A stretch of DNA of 42,941 nt, from positions 1-42,941 of IMG/VR virus record IMGVR_UViG_3300032242_001667; one strand, written 5' to 3'. Of the stretch, positions 31,180-38,445 are shown piece after piece (the stretch's first letter is position 1; each line of letters begins with the position of its first letter). Under the pieces are notes generated by a model that ran no database searches, was not told the origin of the DNA, and saw nothing but the letters and a program-made list of their open reading frames with translations. Origin of the DNA: a virus. The translations under genes and the position numbers were made by a program.

Positions 31180-32303
31180 GAATAGGTTTTATCAGTTCCG
31201 ACTGGGCTGATTTTAATGTTGGTTCTCCAGGTGGTTGTACTTGGATTAGATGTATGTCGGTTGCCAATTATTTAAATACAGTTGGGCACGAAGCAGTATG
31301 TGGAGAAATTGGATGGAAGGAAGGCGAAGGTTTTGTAGTAGCACCAACAGTTTTAAGACTACAACAAAATAATCGTAATCCAATTTTAAATCCAGAAGGA
31401 GCTTTTGACAAACTAGATGTTGTTGTTATCAAATTATTTATGTGGGAAAATGCAAAAGAGACAATCGAACAGGCTAGAAAATTTGGTCAGGTTGTAATTA
31501 TTGATGTTGATGATTGGTTCTTGGGTCTCCCCCAAACAAACATTGCTTTTGAAACTACCCATCCAAAAAATAGTTCTGTTTGGAATCGTGACCATATGCA
31601 CACTTCTTACAGTGCCGCAGATGCCCTGATTCATAGTACAGAATTTCTTGCAAATAATTATGGTAAGTATAACTCAAATAATTATATTGTTAGAAACTCC
31701 GTAGACCCAAGTTTATTTGTAAAAAGATTTGATAATGCTGGAGACAAGCCAATTATTGGTTGGGTTGGAATCATGTTATGGAGACAACATGATGTTGAAA
31801 CATTAAAGGGAATACTTGGTCCATTCTTAGAAAAACATGACTTAATGTTTCATCACGCAGGAATGTTGATGGATAGACCAAAACAATTTGCAGAATTAAC
31901 AAAAATGGATCCTGAAAGATTAATTGAAGTAACAGGAACTAATGTTTGGAACTATGGAAATATTTTATTGCCAATGGATGTTGGACTTGTCCCATTAGAT
32001 ATGATTCCGTTTAATGAAGCAAAGTCAAGTCTTAAGGGGATTGAATATGCTATGTCTGGTATCCCATTTATTGCATCTGGAACAAAAGAATATAAATTAC
32101 TTAATCAAGACGGAGCAGGAAGAATTGCTAATAAGCCAGCAGAATGGATTAAACACCTAGAAGCCTACCTTGATCCCGCCACAAGAAAGGCGGAAGCACA
32201 AAAAGGTTATGAAGTTGTTATGGAAAAATACAATCTTCAAACTAAGATACATGAGTGGTCAGACACAATTATTGAAATTTATAAGAAAGCTAAAGGGTTA
32301 TGA
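31176..32303 (+). CDS. Glycosyltransferase, GT4-like (375 aa)
   Basis: GTG start in a GTGA overlap. N-terminal IGFISSDWADFN and GGCTWIRCMSVANYL, C-terminal VPLDMIPFNEAKSSLKGIEY followed by A-M-S-G-I-P-F-I-A-S-G-T. This second-domain pattern (E-A/G...E-x2-A/G-x-G-x-P) is that of GT-B, family 4-like transferases. It lies outside the main sugar island and may add a further sugar to the same glycan. Confidence 0.78.
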   Translation: MRIGFISSDWADFNVGSPGGCTWIRCMSVANYLNTVGHEAVCGEIGWKEGEGFVVAPTVLRLQQNNRNPILNPEGAFDKLDVVVIKLFMWENAKETIEQARKFGQVVIIDVDDWFLGLPQTNIAFETTHPKNSSVWNRDHMHTSYSAADALIHSTEFLANNYGKYNSNNYIVRNSVDPSLFVKRFDNAGDKPIIGWVGIMLWRQHDVETLKGILGPFLEKHDLMFHHAGMLMDRPKQFAELTKMDPERLIEVTGTNVWNYGNILLPMDVGLVPLDMIPFNEAKSSLKGIEYAMSGIPFIASGTKEYKLLNQDGAGRIANKPAEWIKHLEAYLDPATRKAEAQKGYEVVMEKYNLQTKIHEWSDTIIEIYKKAKGL

Positions 32304-32440
32304 AAAACTGGATTGATCCAGAAGATGAAATAATTCGGGGTAGAAGAAAAAAGGTTGAGCCTAAGCCTAAACCCAAAAAGGCTAACCATAAGCATGAATA
32401 TATTGACAATTCATGCACTAAATGTGGTAAAATTAAATAA
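32300..32440 (+). CDS. Small Lys/Pro-rich zinc protein (46 aa)
   Basis: ATGA overlap with the transferase. Basic Lys-Pro repeat (VEPKPKPKKANHKHEY) then C-T-K-C near the end: a tiny nucleic-acid-binding-like protein. Its stop codon ends exactly one base before the tmRNA starts, and the tmRNA promoter lies in its 3' half. Confidence 0.55.
   Translation: MKNWIDPEDEIIRGRRKKVEPKPKPKKANHKHEYIDNSCTKCGKIK
32403..32433 (+). promoter_or_regulatory. tmRNA promoter TTGACA-19-TGG TAAAAT
   Basis: TTGACA (32403-32408) and TAAAAT (32428-32433) with TGG extension lie inside the small gene before the tmRNA. The usual 7-nt gap places the start at G32441, the predicted mature 5' end of the tmRNA. Confidence 0.65.
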
Positions 32441-32674
32441 GGGGATGAACAGTTTCGATTGTATGCAGACTCTTATACATCAGTAAAATAAAATAAAAAT
32501 AAACGGCGTATCTCAAAATACCCTCGCTCTGGCTGCTTAAGCCACAAGCCGACTCGCAATTAGTTGGGAACAGAAATTTGCATAAAAATAAAGTAATAAA
32601 ACTCTAGACAAAAATACTGTAATAATGTATAATTGAAAACATATAAGACGGCGGTGCAAATCCGCCCATCTCCA
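32441..32674 (+). ncRNA. ssrA: Compact tmRNA (trans-translation RNA), 234 nt
   Basis: tRNA-like domain: acceptor GGGGATG (32441-32447) with CATCTCC (32667-32673, one G-U), T arm GGCGG-TGCAAAT-CCGCC (32650-32666), discriminator A, no CCA. Helix H2: TTGTATG/CATATAA (7 bp) and TTATACAT/ATGTATAA (8 bp). Open tag frame 32502-32540 reads NGVSQNTLALAA then TAA, ending in the ALAA-type degradation signal of SsrA tags; the TAA lies in a GGCT/AGCC hairpin. A second hairpin (CCGACT/AGTTGG) can form a pseudoknot with TTGC downstream. No PK1 is seen before the tag, so this is shorter than the usual ~350-nt tmRNA. Confidence 0.88.
32605..32633 (+). promoter_or_regulatory. Possible promoter inside the tmRNA 3' half (TAGACA-17-TATAAT)
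   Basis: TAGACA 32605-32610 and TATAAT 32628-32633. The -10 overlaps the H2 helix strand, so it may be accidental. If real, it would express the gene at 32688. Confidence 0.35.
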
Positions 32675-32687
32675 CAAAGGATAAAAA

Positions 32688-32963
32688 ATGAGTTATAGTG
32701 AAAATAAATGGTCGCAACTTGGGCATGAGTATGCCAATAAAACAAAAACGGGAACTACTTATGGAGACATTCAGAGTAAAGCCCACAAGTATACAACTTC
32801 AGAACAGTTTGTAAAAGCATATGCAGAAGCATTTTTGAACTATTTGGATAAGCGTTTTGGCAAAAATAATGCAATTCATATTGTAGACATTACTGCTGAA
32901 CATGAAACATTTGCAGAGGCTTTTGTTCAGTTTGTTGAATTAATTGAAAAGTTGGAAAAGTAA
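32688..32963 (+). CDS. Hypothetical protein (91 aa)
   Basis: ACAAAGGAT directly abuts the tmRNA 3' end and lies 6-8 nt before ATG 32688. Mostly helical and Lys/Glu/Ala-rich (FVKAYAEAFLNYLDKRF, ETFAEAFVQFVELIEKL). No family recognised. Confidence 0.65.
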   Translation: MSYSENKWSQLGHEYANKTKTGTTYGDIQSKAHKYTTSEQFVKAYAEAFLNYLDKRFGKNNAIHIVDITAEHETFAEAFVQFVELIEKLEK

Positions 32964-32964
32964 A

Positions 32965-33267
32965 ATGACCGAAGAAGAGTTTGACGAGTATATGTCGTGG
33001 CTTATTGACATAGGTGCAGCAAAAATTCATGATTATGCAGAAAATGGACAGCCCATGTACAAGTTTGATTTAGATCTTTTACAAACAGTGGCACCAGAAA
33101 TGTATTCTGTATTTCTACAAGAGCTTGATGAAGAACTTATGGACTTATACCAGGCTGGTCTTGTAGATATTGAATATGATGAAAATCTTACTGCAAGATT
33201 TAGTATAAGTGAAAAAGGAAAAATATTTGCTGAAACTGGCATTATGCCAGAAGATGATGTAGAATAG
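32965..33267 (+). CDS. Hypothetical acidic protein, winged-helix-like (100 aa)
   Basis: ATG 32965 just after the previous stop, chosen over an ATG at 32944 inside that gene. Alternates helices (MYSVFLQELDEELMDLYQA) with a beta hairpin (GLVDIEYDENLTARFSIS) before a KGKIF segment, a pattern of small winged-helix domains. Very acidic overall. Function unknown. Confidence 0.6.
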   Translation: MTEEEFDEYMSWLIDIGAAKIHDYAENGQPMYKFDLDLLQTVAPEMYSVFLQELDEELMDLYQAGLVDIEYDENLTARFSISEKGKIFAETGIMPEDDVE

Positions 33268-33277
33268 GATTATAAAA

Positions 33278-33478
33278 ATGACTGAAGAACAAGAATTAAA
33301 AAATTGGAATGACCGAGCAGATTGGATTCAGTTTGGTGTTGCTCAGGGTTGGATTAGCGATCCATATTGTAATACTCACGATGGTGGTACGCAGTATTGG
33401 ACAGAAGAAGAAATGCTTGAATGGGAAGAGGGCGGAGATCCATGTCAGACCGTAATAAGAGTTTTAGGGGTTGACTAA
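33278..33478 (+). CDS. Hypothetical Trp-rich acidic protein (66 aa)
   Basis: AGGAT before ATG 33278. Residues include several Trp (NWNDRADWIQF, TQYWTEEEMLEWEEGG) and two Cys (DPYCNTHDGG, DPCQTV). The acidic, aromatic composition suggests a small protein-binding fold. The stop overlaps the next ATG. Confidence 0.6.
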   Translation: MTEEQELKNWNDRADWIQFGVAQGWISDPYCNTHDGGTQYWTEEEMLEWEEGGDPCQTVIRVLGVD

Positions 33479-33693
33479 TGGTAGATACAGAATTGAAAGA
33501 ACGTCAATTATTAATTGCAGATAGATGTGACCGTTGTGGTTCACAGGCATTTGTTATTGTAAAAGGTGTAAATGGAGAGCTATATTTTTGTGGACACCAC
33601 TATGAAAAACATCAAAAGTCATTAGAATCGTATGCCTTTGAAATTGTCGATGAAAGATGGGCAATTAACGATAAAAATAAATCAAGTAATTAG
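33478..33693 (+). CDS. DUF7455-like zinc protein (71 aa)
   Basis: RCDRCGSQAFVIV, then ELYFCGHHYEKH, then an acidic helix: the C-x2-C...C-x-H-H pattern of the actinobacterial DUF7455 family. Such proteins are widespread in actinobacteria and their phages with no known job. TAATG start. Confidence 0.75.
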   Translation: MVDTELKERQLLIADRCDRCGSQAFVIVKGVNGELYFCGHHYEKHQKSLESYAFEIVDERWAINDKNKSSN

Positions 33694-33702
33694 GAGTTAG
33701 AT

Positions 33703-33903
33703 TTGGCAAGTCCATCACAAACTCCATCTTGGAATCGTAATACACCATGCCCATGTAAAGGTTGTACGGTTGCCCGACAAAATGAGCGGGAACAGATAAT
33801 CTACAATCTTGAGCAATATAAAGATTTAAACGATGTAGGAATACAAACAATTAATTATGCCTATGAACAAGTTATTAAAATGTTGAAAGAGAATAAATTA
33901 TGA
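33703..33903 (+). CDS. Zinc-knuckle small protein, TTG start (66 aa)
   Basis: TTG 33703 preceded by TAGGAG. Opening with TPCPCKGCTVARQNERE: C-x-C-x2-C, then a helical coiled tail (REQIIYNLEQYKDL, YAYEQVIKMLKENK). Overlaps the HAD gene (ATGA). Function unknown. Confidence 0.65.
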   Translation: MASPSQTPSWNRNTPCPCKGCTVARQNEREQIIYNLEQYKDLNDVGIQTINYAYEQVIKMLKENKL

Positions 33904-34313
33904 AAAGTAAAGCAATTATTGTAGATATTGATGGAACAGTATCTACAAGAACCAACAGAACCCCATTTGACTACTCTAAGGTATTAGATGATGCTCCTAA
34001 AAATGATGTAATTAATGTTATTTCATCAATGTGGATGGCGGGATTTAGATTAATTTTTGTATCTGCCCGTGATGATTCCTGCTTTGATGATACATATGAA
34101 TGGCTTTGTAAGTATTGTCCCCCATTTGTTAAATTAATTATGCGTAAATCTGGTGATACCAGAGAAGATGGTGTAGTTAAAAGAGAAATCTACGAGAACC
34201 AGATTAAACAAGATTATGATGTTGTAGCCGTATTTGACGATAGACAGCGTGTTGTAGACATGTGGAGATCAATTGGACTAACTTGCTTACAGGTAGATTA
34301 TGGAGATTTTTAA
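33900..34313 (+). CDS. HAD phosphatase, polynucleotide 3'-phosphatase-like (137 aa)
   Basis: IIVDIDGTVSTR (D-x-D nucleophile), LIFVSARDD, and VVAVFDDRQRVVDMW: the motif order of the T4 polynucleotide kinase phosphatase domain in a stand-alone protein. It would remove 3'-phosphates from nucleic acid ends. No kinase or RNA ligase is next to it, so the link to RNA or DNA end healing is inference. Confidence 0.78.
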   Translation: MKSKAIIVDIDGTVSTRTNRTPFDYSKVLDDAPKNDVINVISSMWMAGFRLIFVSARDDSCFDDTYEWLCKYCPPFVKLIMRKSGDTREDGVVKREIYENQIKQDYDVVAVFDDRQRVVDMWRSIGLTCLQVDYGDF

Positions 34314-34456
34314 TGTTAATTAACAAACTTATGAGATATGCAGAAAAAATTGGGTTGGACCCAGAAGAATTAATGCAAATGACACTTCTGGAAGCATCCC
34401 TGCTAATTGAAGAAACCCAAAATATGTGGGTAACGCTAGAAAAAAGCGTAGAATAA
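34313..34456 (+). CDS. Small helical protein (47 aa)
   Basis: TAATG overlap at ATG 34313. Acidic, helical (INKLMRYAEKIGLDPEELMQ, LLEASLLIEETQNMW). No family recognised. Confidence 0.55.
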   Translation: MLINKLMRYAEKIGLDPEELMQMTLLEASLLIEETQNMWVTLEKSVE

Positions 34457-34463
34457 TTGATTT

Positions 34464-34496
34464 TAGTGTATAATATAGATAGGGTTTTTATACCCT
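34464..34496 (+). promoter_or_regulatory. -10 TATAAT (34469-34474) with leader hairpin
   Basis: TAGTGTATAATA context as at 23725. A 5-bp hairpin AGGGT/ACCCT with a 6-nt loop (34481-34496) would fold at the mRNA 5' end before the start codon at 34523. Confidence 0.45.
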
Positions 34497-34522
34497 AAAT
34501 GAAACGAGGTGAAAATAATATA

Positions 34523-34753
34523 ATGGCAAGCGATAATTTAAGTGCAGTTCAGCCTTCGGCTAATCCTGCACCAACAACAAGCGCATCAGACCCAGCAAAA
34601 GATGTTACTCCTAGCGTAACAGATCTTGGGGTAAATGAAGCAGTGGCTCTTAACAGTTTCCCAAATGGAATTGGTAGTGGCTCAGATGCTTCAATGACAA
34701 TTTCACAGCCAGCTGGCGGTCCAATTGTTACAACAGAGGCAGGACCTAACTAA
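34523..34753 (+). CDS. Low-complexity Ala/Ser/Pro protein (76 aa)
   Basis: ATG 34523 with GAGGTGA ~11 nt upstream; ATG 34499 is possible. Disordered, Ala/Ser/Pro/Asn-rich (NPAPTTSASDPAKDVTPSVT). It sits directly upstream of the large putative head protein and may be a virion decoration or assembly protein. Confidence 0.55.
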   Translation: MASDNLSAVQPSANPAPTTSASDPAKDVTPSVTDLGVNEAVALNSFPNGIGSGSDASMTISQPAGGPIVTTEAGPN

Positions 34754-34769
34754 AAAGGAGAATTTTATT

Positions 34770-36251
34770 ATGGCAGACAAAGGACATAAGCCAACAAGCG
34801 GAATGAAATCTGCAGCAAGAAGAGCACTCGCATGGCACGAAGAAGGCAAGCGTGGTGGAACTTCAGTTGGTTATGCCAGAGCAAATCAAATTGTAAACGG
34901 TGAATCCTTATCTGATAAAACCGTAAAAAGAATGTACTCCTTTTTCTCTCGTCACGAGGTAGATAAAAAAGCTACAGGATTTAATTCTGGAGAAGAGGGC
35001 TACCCAAGCCCAGGCAGGGTTGCTTGGGATTTATGGGGCGGGGATGCAGGGTATGCTTTTGCCCGATCTAAAGTAAAACATACAATTAAAAAAATGATTA
35101 TGGAAGAATTAACAAAAGCAATAAAAACTCCTAAAAAAATTAAAGTTGGACAGATGGTTTCCTGGGGTTCCAGTGGTGGAAATGCCAGTGGAAAAGTTGT
35201 AAAAGTAAAGAAAAATGGTAGTATTAAAGTACCAGATTCTAGTTTTACAATTACAGGAACAAAAGATAATCCAGCCGTACTAATTAGAGTTTATAAAGAT
35301 GGAAAGCCTACTGATACTTTAGTAGGACACAAAATGAATACATTAAATTCCATTAAAAAAGGAATTGGGAATTATAGTAGTGTAAATGAAACTCTACACA
35401 ACGATTCTCATGTAGAATATTACATTCGGGAAGAAGGTGAAAATAAAACAATGACAGATAAAATTACAACAGAACCCGATCCACAGGGCGACATTGCAGT
35501 AACAAAGTCTGTGGACTCAGATCTGGCTCGCAGAAAAATTGCTAAAGCAATGAAGCGTTTGGAAAAGGCTATTTCTAATTTGCCAGATGTAAGTCGTGCA
35601 TCATCGGTTGATGTAGCAAATGCTACAGCACCAATTAACAAAGTTGATGGAGATACCGAAGTAGTAAATTTGGATGGAAATCCAACAGTTGCTGCAAAGC
35701 AGGTAGCAAAAGCTATCAAATCTCTTGAAAAGGCACTTGGCGGATTGCCAAATGTAAGTCGTGCTTCAAGCGTGAATGTTTCTAATGAAACTGCACCAAT
35801 AGCAAAGGCTGACGCAGATGCGCCACAGCAGGGAACAGACGCAAAGCCTTTAAATGGAGATGGAGATAATTCAAAACCAGGAAACGAAACAACAGATACA
35901 GATGCAAAGCCTATGACTAAATCAGATGATGAGGTTGAGAAAGCAGCATGCTGTGAAGCTTGCGGAGATGACTGTTCTGCAGATAAGCAATGTTGCACAA
36001 AGTGCATGAAGATGACGAAAGAGTATTCTTCTCCACCAAGTCCTGCTTCATCTGGTACAGTTATGGCAGCAGATGGTGAAGATATGACAAAAGCAGCAGG
36101 AGATGATGACGATGATTCAGATTCAGAACCTGATGATGATGAAGATGATAAAGTTCAGAAGTCTGCACAAGATTTGATCAACGATGCAAAAATTACAAAG
36201 AGCATTTGGGGTGGAGCATTCGGTGCACCAAGCATTCCAAATATGAAATAA
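34770..36251 (+). CDS. Large putative head/virion protein: DUF-type N domain, TUDOR-like middle, repeats (493 aa)
   Basis: AAAAAGGAG before ATG 34770 (ATG 34725 rejected: inside the previous gene). N-terminus (residues ~5-100) carries GGTSVGYARANQIVNGESLS, then SRHEVDK and GRVAWDLWGGDAG, a conserved module of phage head-protease-region proteins. Next, KVGQMVSWGSSGGNASGKVV resembles the HVA1 TUDOR (DUF2945) domain. Then two ~42-residue repeats, a Cys-rich patch (CCEACGDDC...CCTKCMK), a run of Asp and a SIWGGAFGAP tail. Likely a virion or scaffold protein; the exact role is unknown. Confidence 0.72.
   Translation: MADKGHKPTSGMKSAARRALAWHEEGKRGGTSVGYARANQIVNGESLSDKTVKRMYSFFSRHEVDKKATGFNSGEEGYPSPGRVAWDLWGGDAGYAFARSKVKHTIKKMIMEELTKAIKTPKKIKVGQMVSWGSSGGNASGKVVKVKKNGSIKVPDSSFTITGTKDNPAVLIRVYKDGKPTDTLVGHKMNTLNSIKKGIGNYSSVNETLHNDSHVEYYIREEGENKTMTDKITTEPDPQGDIAVTKSVDSDLARRKIAKAMKRLEKAISNLPDVSRASSVDVANATAPINKVDGDTEVVNLDGNPTVAAKQVAKAIKSLEKALGGLPNVSRASSVNVSNETAPIAKADADAPQQGTDAKPLNGDGDNSKPGNETTDTDAKPMTKSDDEVEKAACCEACGDDCSADKQCCTKCMKMTKEYSSPPSPASSGTVMAADGEDMTKAAGDDDDDSDSEPDDDEDDKVQKSAQDLINDAKITKSIWGGAFGAPSIPNMK
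35529..35820 (+). repeat. Two tandem protein-level repeats within the large virion protein gene
   Basis: Copy 1 (about 35529-35655) reads AKAMKRLEKAISNLPDVSRA then S-S-V-D-V-A-N-A-T-A-P-I-N-K; copy 2 (about 35690-35820) reads AKAIKSLEKALGGLPNVSRA then S-S-V-N-V-S-N-E-T-A-P-I-A-K. About two-thirds identical by eye. Confidence 0.75.
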
Positions 36252-36276
36252 AAGTTTAGCAATAAACAAAATTAGG

Positions 36277-36308
36277 CTAACAGCGGTCCGTGACCGCTGT
36301 TGGTTTTT
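36277..36308 (+). terminator. Rho-independent terminator
   Basis: Perfect 10-bp stem AACAGCGGTC/GACCGCTGTT (36279-36288, 36292-36301) with a 3-nt loop, extended by wobble and C-G pairs to 36277, followed directly by TTTTT (36304-36308). The clearest terminator in the window; it ends the structural transcript. Confidence 0.85.
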
Positions 36309-36319
36309 AGGAAGGAAAT

Positions 36320-36706
36320 ATGAGAATATTAGTGGCTGGTAGCAAAGATTGGTCAAATTACGGAGATGTAATGCGTAATATGACTATTTTGTTAGAAGAC
36401 TTAAAATACGCCGAATTAGAAAATAAAACAATAACTATTGTTCATTCGGGTGGTAGAGGTCTAGAAGACATGATTACAGAGTACATAGGCAAGGTAGAAA
36501 AATTTCTTCGCCAAAAGGGGTACTATGTTAGGGAGGAAATTTGCAAACCTTCAGATCCATTTAACAAATCTATTAATGATTATAATATGATTGAAAAAGG
36601 GGCGGATTATGCAATGATTTTCTCTACACAAGGGGATAAGCGTTCTTATTACTGTATTAAATTATTGGAAGAATTTGGTATCCCAACTAAGATAATTAAT
36701 GAATAA
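36320..36706 (+). CDS. DUF2493/SLOG-like protein (128 aa)
   Basis: GAAGGAA before ATG 36320. ILVAGSKDWSNYGDVMRN and IVHSGGRGLEDMITEYI match the G-S-R-x-W...V-H-G-G-A-R-G layout of DUF2493, a SLOG-superfamily Rossmann domain that binds nucleotide derivatives. First gene after the terminator. Function in phages unknown. Confidence 0.7.
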   Translation: MRILVAGSKDWSNYGDVMRNMTILLEDLKYAELENKTITIVHSGGRGLEDMITEYIGKVEKFLRQKGYYVREEICKPSDPFNKSINDYNMIEKGADYAMIFSTQGDKRSYYCIKLLEEFGIPTKIINE

Positions 36707-36741
36707 ATTAAATTGATTAATAAAGGTATAAATGGTAAAAT

Positions 36742-36909
36742 ATGATGAGAAAAAGTAAACAAAAAAATTTGGAGTTTGAAGTAATTGTTGAGCTCCTATC
36801 AAATATAAACAATCTGCTTTATTTTATTGCAGATGATATACAAAAGAAAAATGAAAAAGAAGCCAAAGTAATCGTAAAACAAAATAAAGGAGAATTGCAT
36901 CGTGGCTAA
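36742..36909 (+). CDS. Small basic helical protein (55 aa)
   Basis: ATG 36742 (or 36745) with possible -10 TATAAA (36727-36732) close by, so a leaderless or near-leaderless mRNA. Basic Lys/Asn-rich ends around a hydrophobic helix (VIVELLSNINNLLYFIADDI). Overlaps the next gene by 8 nt. Confidence 0.5.
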   Translation: MMRKSKQKNLEFEVIVELLSNINNLLYFIADDIQKKNEKEAKVIVKQNKGELHRG

Positions 36910-37138
36910 AGAATCAAATAACACCGTTGAACTGGATTATGGTAAAGCCCATGATTTTGTAACTAAGAATACATCTATCGGATTTTTTTGGAATGGGTGG
37001 GACATTTTTAAATGGACCGAAAATGAAAATGGATACATGCAGAAAAACGGAATGTTTCGTAATAATAAATGGGGACACGCAATCAAGATACCTATGACGG
37101 ATAATGGAACTTGGAAAGTATTAAAAAAGTATGTCTGA
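36902..37138 (+). CDS. Hypothetical aromatic-rich protein (78 aa), GTG start
   Basis: GTG 36902 with AAAGGAG ~8 nt upstream. Many Trp/Phe/Gly (IGFFWNGWDIFKWTENENGY, NKWGHAI). Small beta-rich fold likely. The stop overlaps the start of the WhiB-like gene. Confidence 0.6.
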   Translation: MAKESNNTVELDYGKAHDFVTKNTSIGFFWNGWDIFKWTENENGYMQKNGMFRNNKWGHAIKIPMTDNGTWKVLKKYV

Positions 37139-37454
37139 AATTATTGATGCATTAGGATTGATGCAAGAAGATGTTCGTTGGTATCATCTTGCTGCCTGTC
37201 GCAATATGCATGTTAATAATTTTTATGACTACTATGAGAACGATCAAAGACTTGCTATGCAAATTGATGAAATGTGTATGGTATGTCCAGTAGCAAAACA
37301 ATGTTATGCAGAAGGCGTAAAAAATAAAGAAAAAGGTGTTTGGGGCGGAGTTTATATGAATCTCGGGAGAGTTGATAAACAAAACAATGCTCACAAAACA
37401 GAATCAGTATGGAAGAGGTTGAAAAAAATTCATGGCAGAAATATTGTCAAATGA
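37131..37454 (+). CDS. whiB: WhiB-family transcriptional regulator
   Basis: 107 aa. C23, then C49-x2-C52-x5-C58 (MCMVCPVAKQC), then GVWGGVYM at 69-76: the four Fe-S cysteines and the tryptophan/glycine turn of WhiB proteins, which bind sigma-A and change host transcription. WhiB is restricted to actinobacteria and their phages, giving the host clue. It is the first recognisable regulator in the right-hand operon. Confidence 0.93.
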   Translation: MSEIIDALGLMQEDVRWYHLAACRNMHVNNFYDYYENDQRLAMQIDEMCMVCPVAKQCYAEGVKNKEKGVWGGVYMNLGRVDKQNNAHKTESVWKRLKKIHGRNIVK

Positions 37455-37737
37455 TGAACATTTTGTACCAGAGCCAAAAACTAAAATATTTTATAATGTA
37501 GAGATGGCTAAGGCTTTAAGAGAAATAAAGCCACCGTACAAAAATGTCATTGTTGATATTCGTACAAGACCAAATTATTTAGCTTTGGTTGTATACGAAG
37601 ACAATATTCTAGAATTTGAAGTAGACCAAAGAGTCAATATAATGGAGTATCTGCTTATGATGAGAGAAGTTGTTCAATCATTTGGGGTGCGTTGTGAATT
37701 AGAGGGGGCAACGGGAAGTGCAAGAAGAAAGTCTTAA
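37432..37737 (+). CDS. Hypothetical protein (101 aa)
   Basis: Starts inside the WhiB gene end (23-nt overlap). Alpha/beta: NVIVDIRTRPNYLALVVYED, then EFEVDQRVNIMEYLLMMREV. Tail is basic (GSARRKS). Found between WhiB and the zinc-ribbon genes; no family recognised. Confidence 0.65.
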   Translation: MAEILSNDEHFVPEPKTKIFYNVEMAKALREIKPPYKNVIVDIRTRPNYLALVVYEDNILEFEVDQRVNIMEYLLMMREVVQSFGVRCELEGATGSARRKS

Positions 37738-37912
37738 ATTTACTATAGTTTTTTTGCATGAAGAAGAAGTCTATGGAGAAGTTGTTTCCGAAGGCACATA
37801 TGCCTCTACAATTAAATATAATAAAGATGGATTTCAGTATGTGTCTATTTTCTTAAATGAAGATTTTGATATTATACAGGAGTTCAATATACCAGAAATA
37901 GAGGAAAATTAA
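37718..37912 (+). CDS. Hypothetical beta-rich protein (64 aa), GTG start
   Basis: GTG 37718 in the end of the previous gene (20-nt overlap); AACGGGAA upstream. Acidic, all-beta (LKFTIVFLHEEEVYGEVVSE, FQYVSIFLNEDF). No family recognised. Confidence 0.55.
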   Translation: MQEESLKFTIVFLHEEEVYGEVVSEGTYASTIKYNKDGFQYVSIFLNEDFDIIQEFNIPEIEEN

Positions 37913-38142
37913 TGATATGTTATTCTTGTAATAAACCTAAGAATCAATTGAATCCAATTCAATCTTCTTTGTTAAAAAATCATCAACTACTTATGTGTCA
38001 GACATGTATAGACAGCAGGTTTGAGCCAAGATGGGTAATTATTTTAGCAGGAAGACAATTTGGTATTGATCATGTTAGAGATTTTATTTTAAAAAGAAGA
38101 TATGACGGCAGAGAAATATCTGCTAATGAATTGGTGGTATAA
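37912..38142 (+). CDS. Zinc-finger protein, conserved phage type (76 aa)
   Basis: TAATG start. MICYSCNKPKNQL then LLMCQTCIDSRFEPRWVIIL: two C-x2-C pairs. The FEPRWVIILAGR segment and following basic helix match a conserved small protein of actinobacterial phages. Likely a nucleic-acid-binding accessory; function not known. Confidence 0.7.
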   Translation: MICYSCNKPKNQLNPIQSSLLKNHQLLMCQTCIDSRFEPRWVIILAGRQFGIDHVRDFILKRRYDGREISANELVV

Positions 38143-38445
38143 ATGTTAGAAGTAACAAATGATATGGAAAAAGTCCGTGAAGGTAAATCTGTAGTTTATT
38201 TTACTGCAAGTTGGTGTCAGCCTTGTAAGCTTATTAAACCACAATTTGCAAGGGCGGGGACTATTGACAAGGACAGAAACTATTACATTGTTGATGTAGA
38301 AGAAATACATAAAGTCTGGTTAGAAGTCTACAATATTCAATCTGTACCACAAATGCTTATTTTGGATGCAGGAGTTGTTTCTCATAAAATTAATAGTACA
38401 TCAACAGATGAAATTTTGGAAGAGGTAAAAAATGTTATCATATAA
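38143..38445 (+). CDS. Thioredoxin-like protein
   Basis: 100 aa. ASWCQPCK with C25-x2-C28, and the cis-proline SVPQ loop, in a thioredoxin fold. The CQPC middle differs from the CGPC of thioredoxins, so reduction potential may differ. It could reduce phage or host enzymes (such as ribonucleotide reductase) or serve the polymerase, as host thioredoxin does for T7. ATG directly follows the previous stop. Confidence 0.85.
   Translation: MLEVTNDMEKVREGKSVVYFTASWCQPCKLIKPQFARAGTIDKDRNYYIVDVEEIHKVWLEVYNIQSVPQMLILDAGVVSHKINSTSTDEILEEVKNVII

Noticed and set aside
35420-36007. Leftward frame of 195 codons opposite the large virion protein
   Set aside because: Ser/Ala/Phe-rich reading is what the antisense of a Lys/Ala/Asp-rich repeat gene gives; no start signal.
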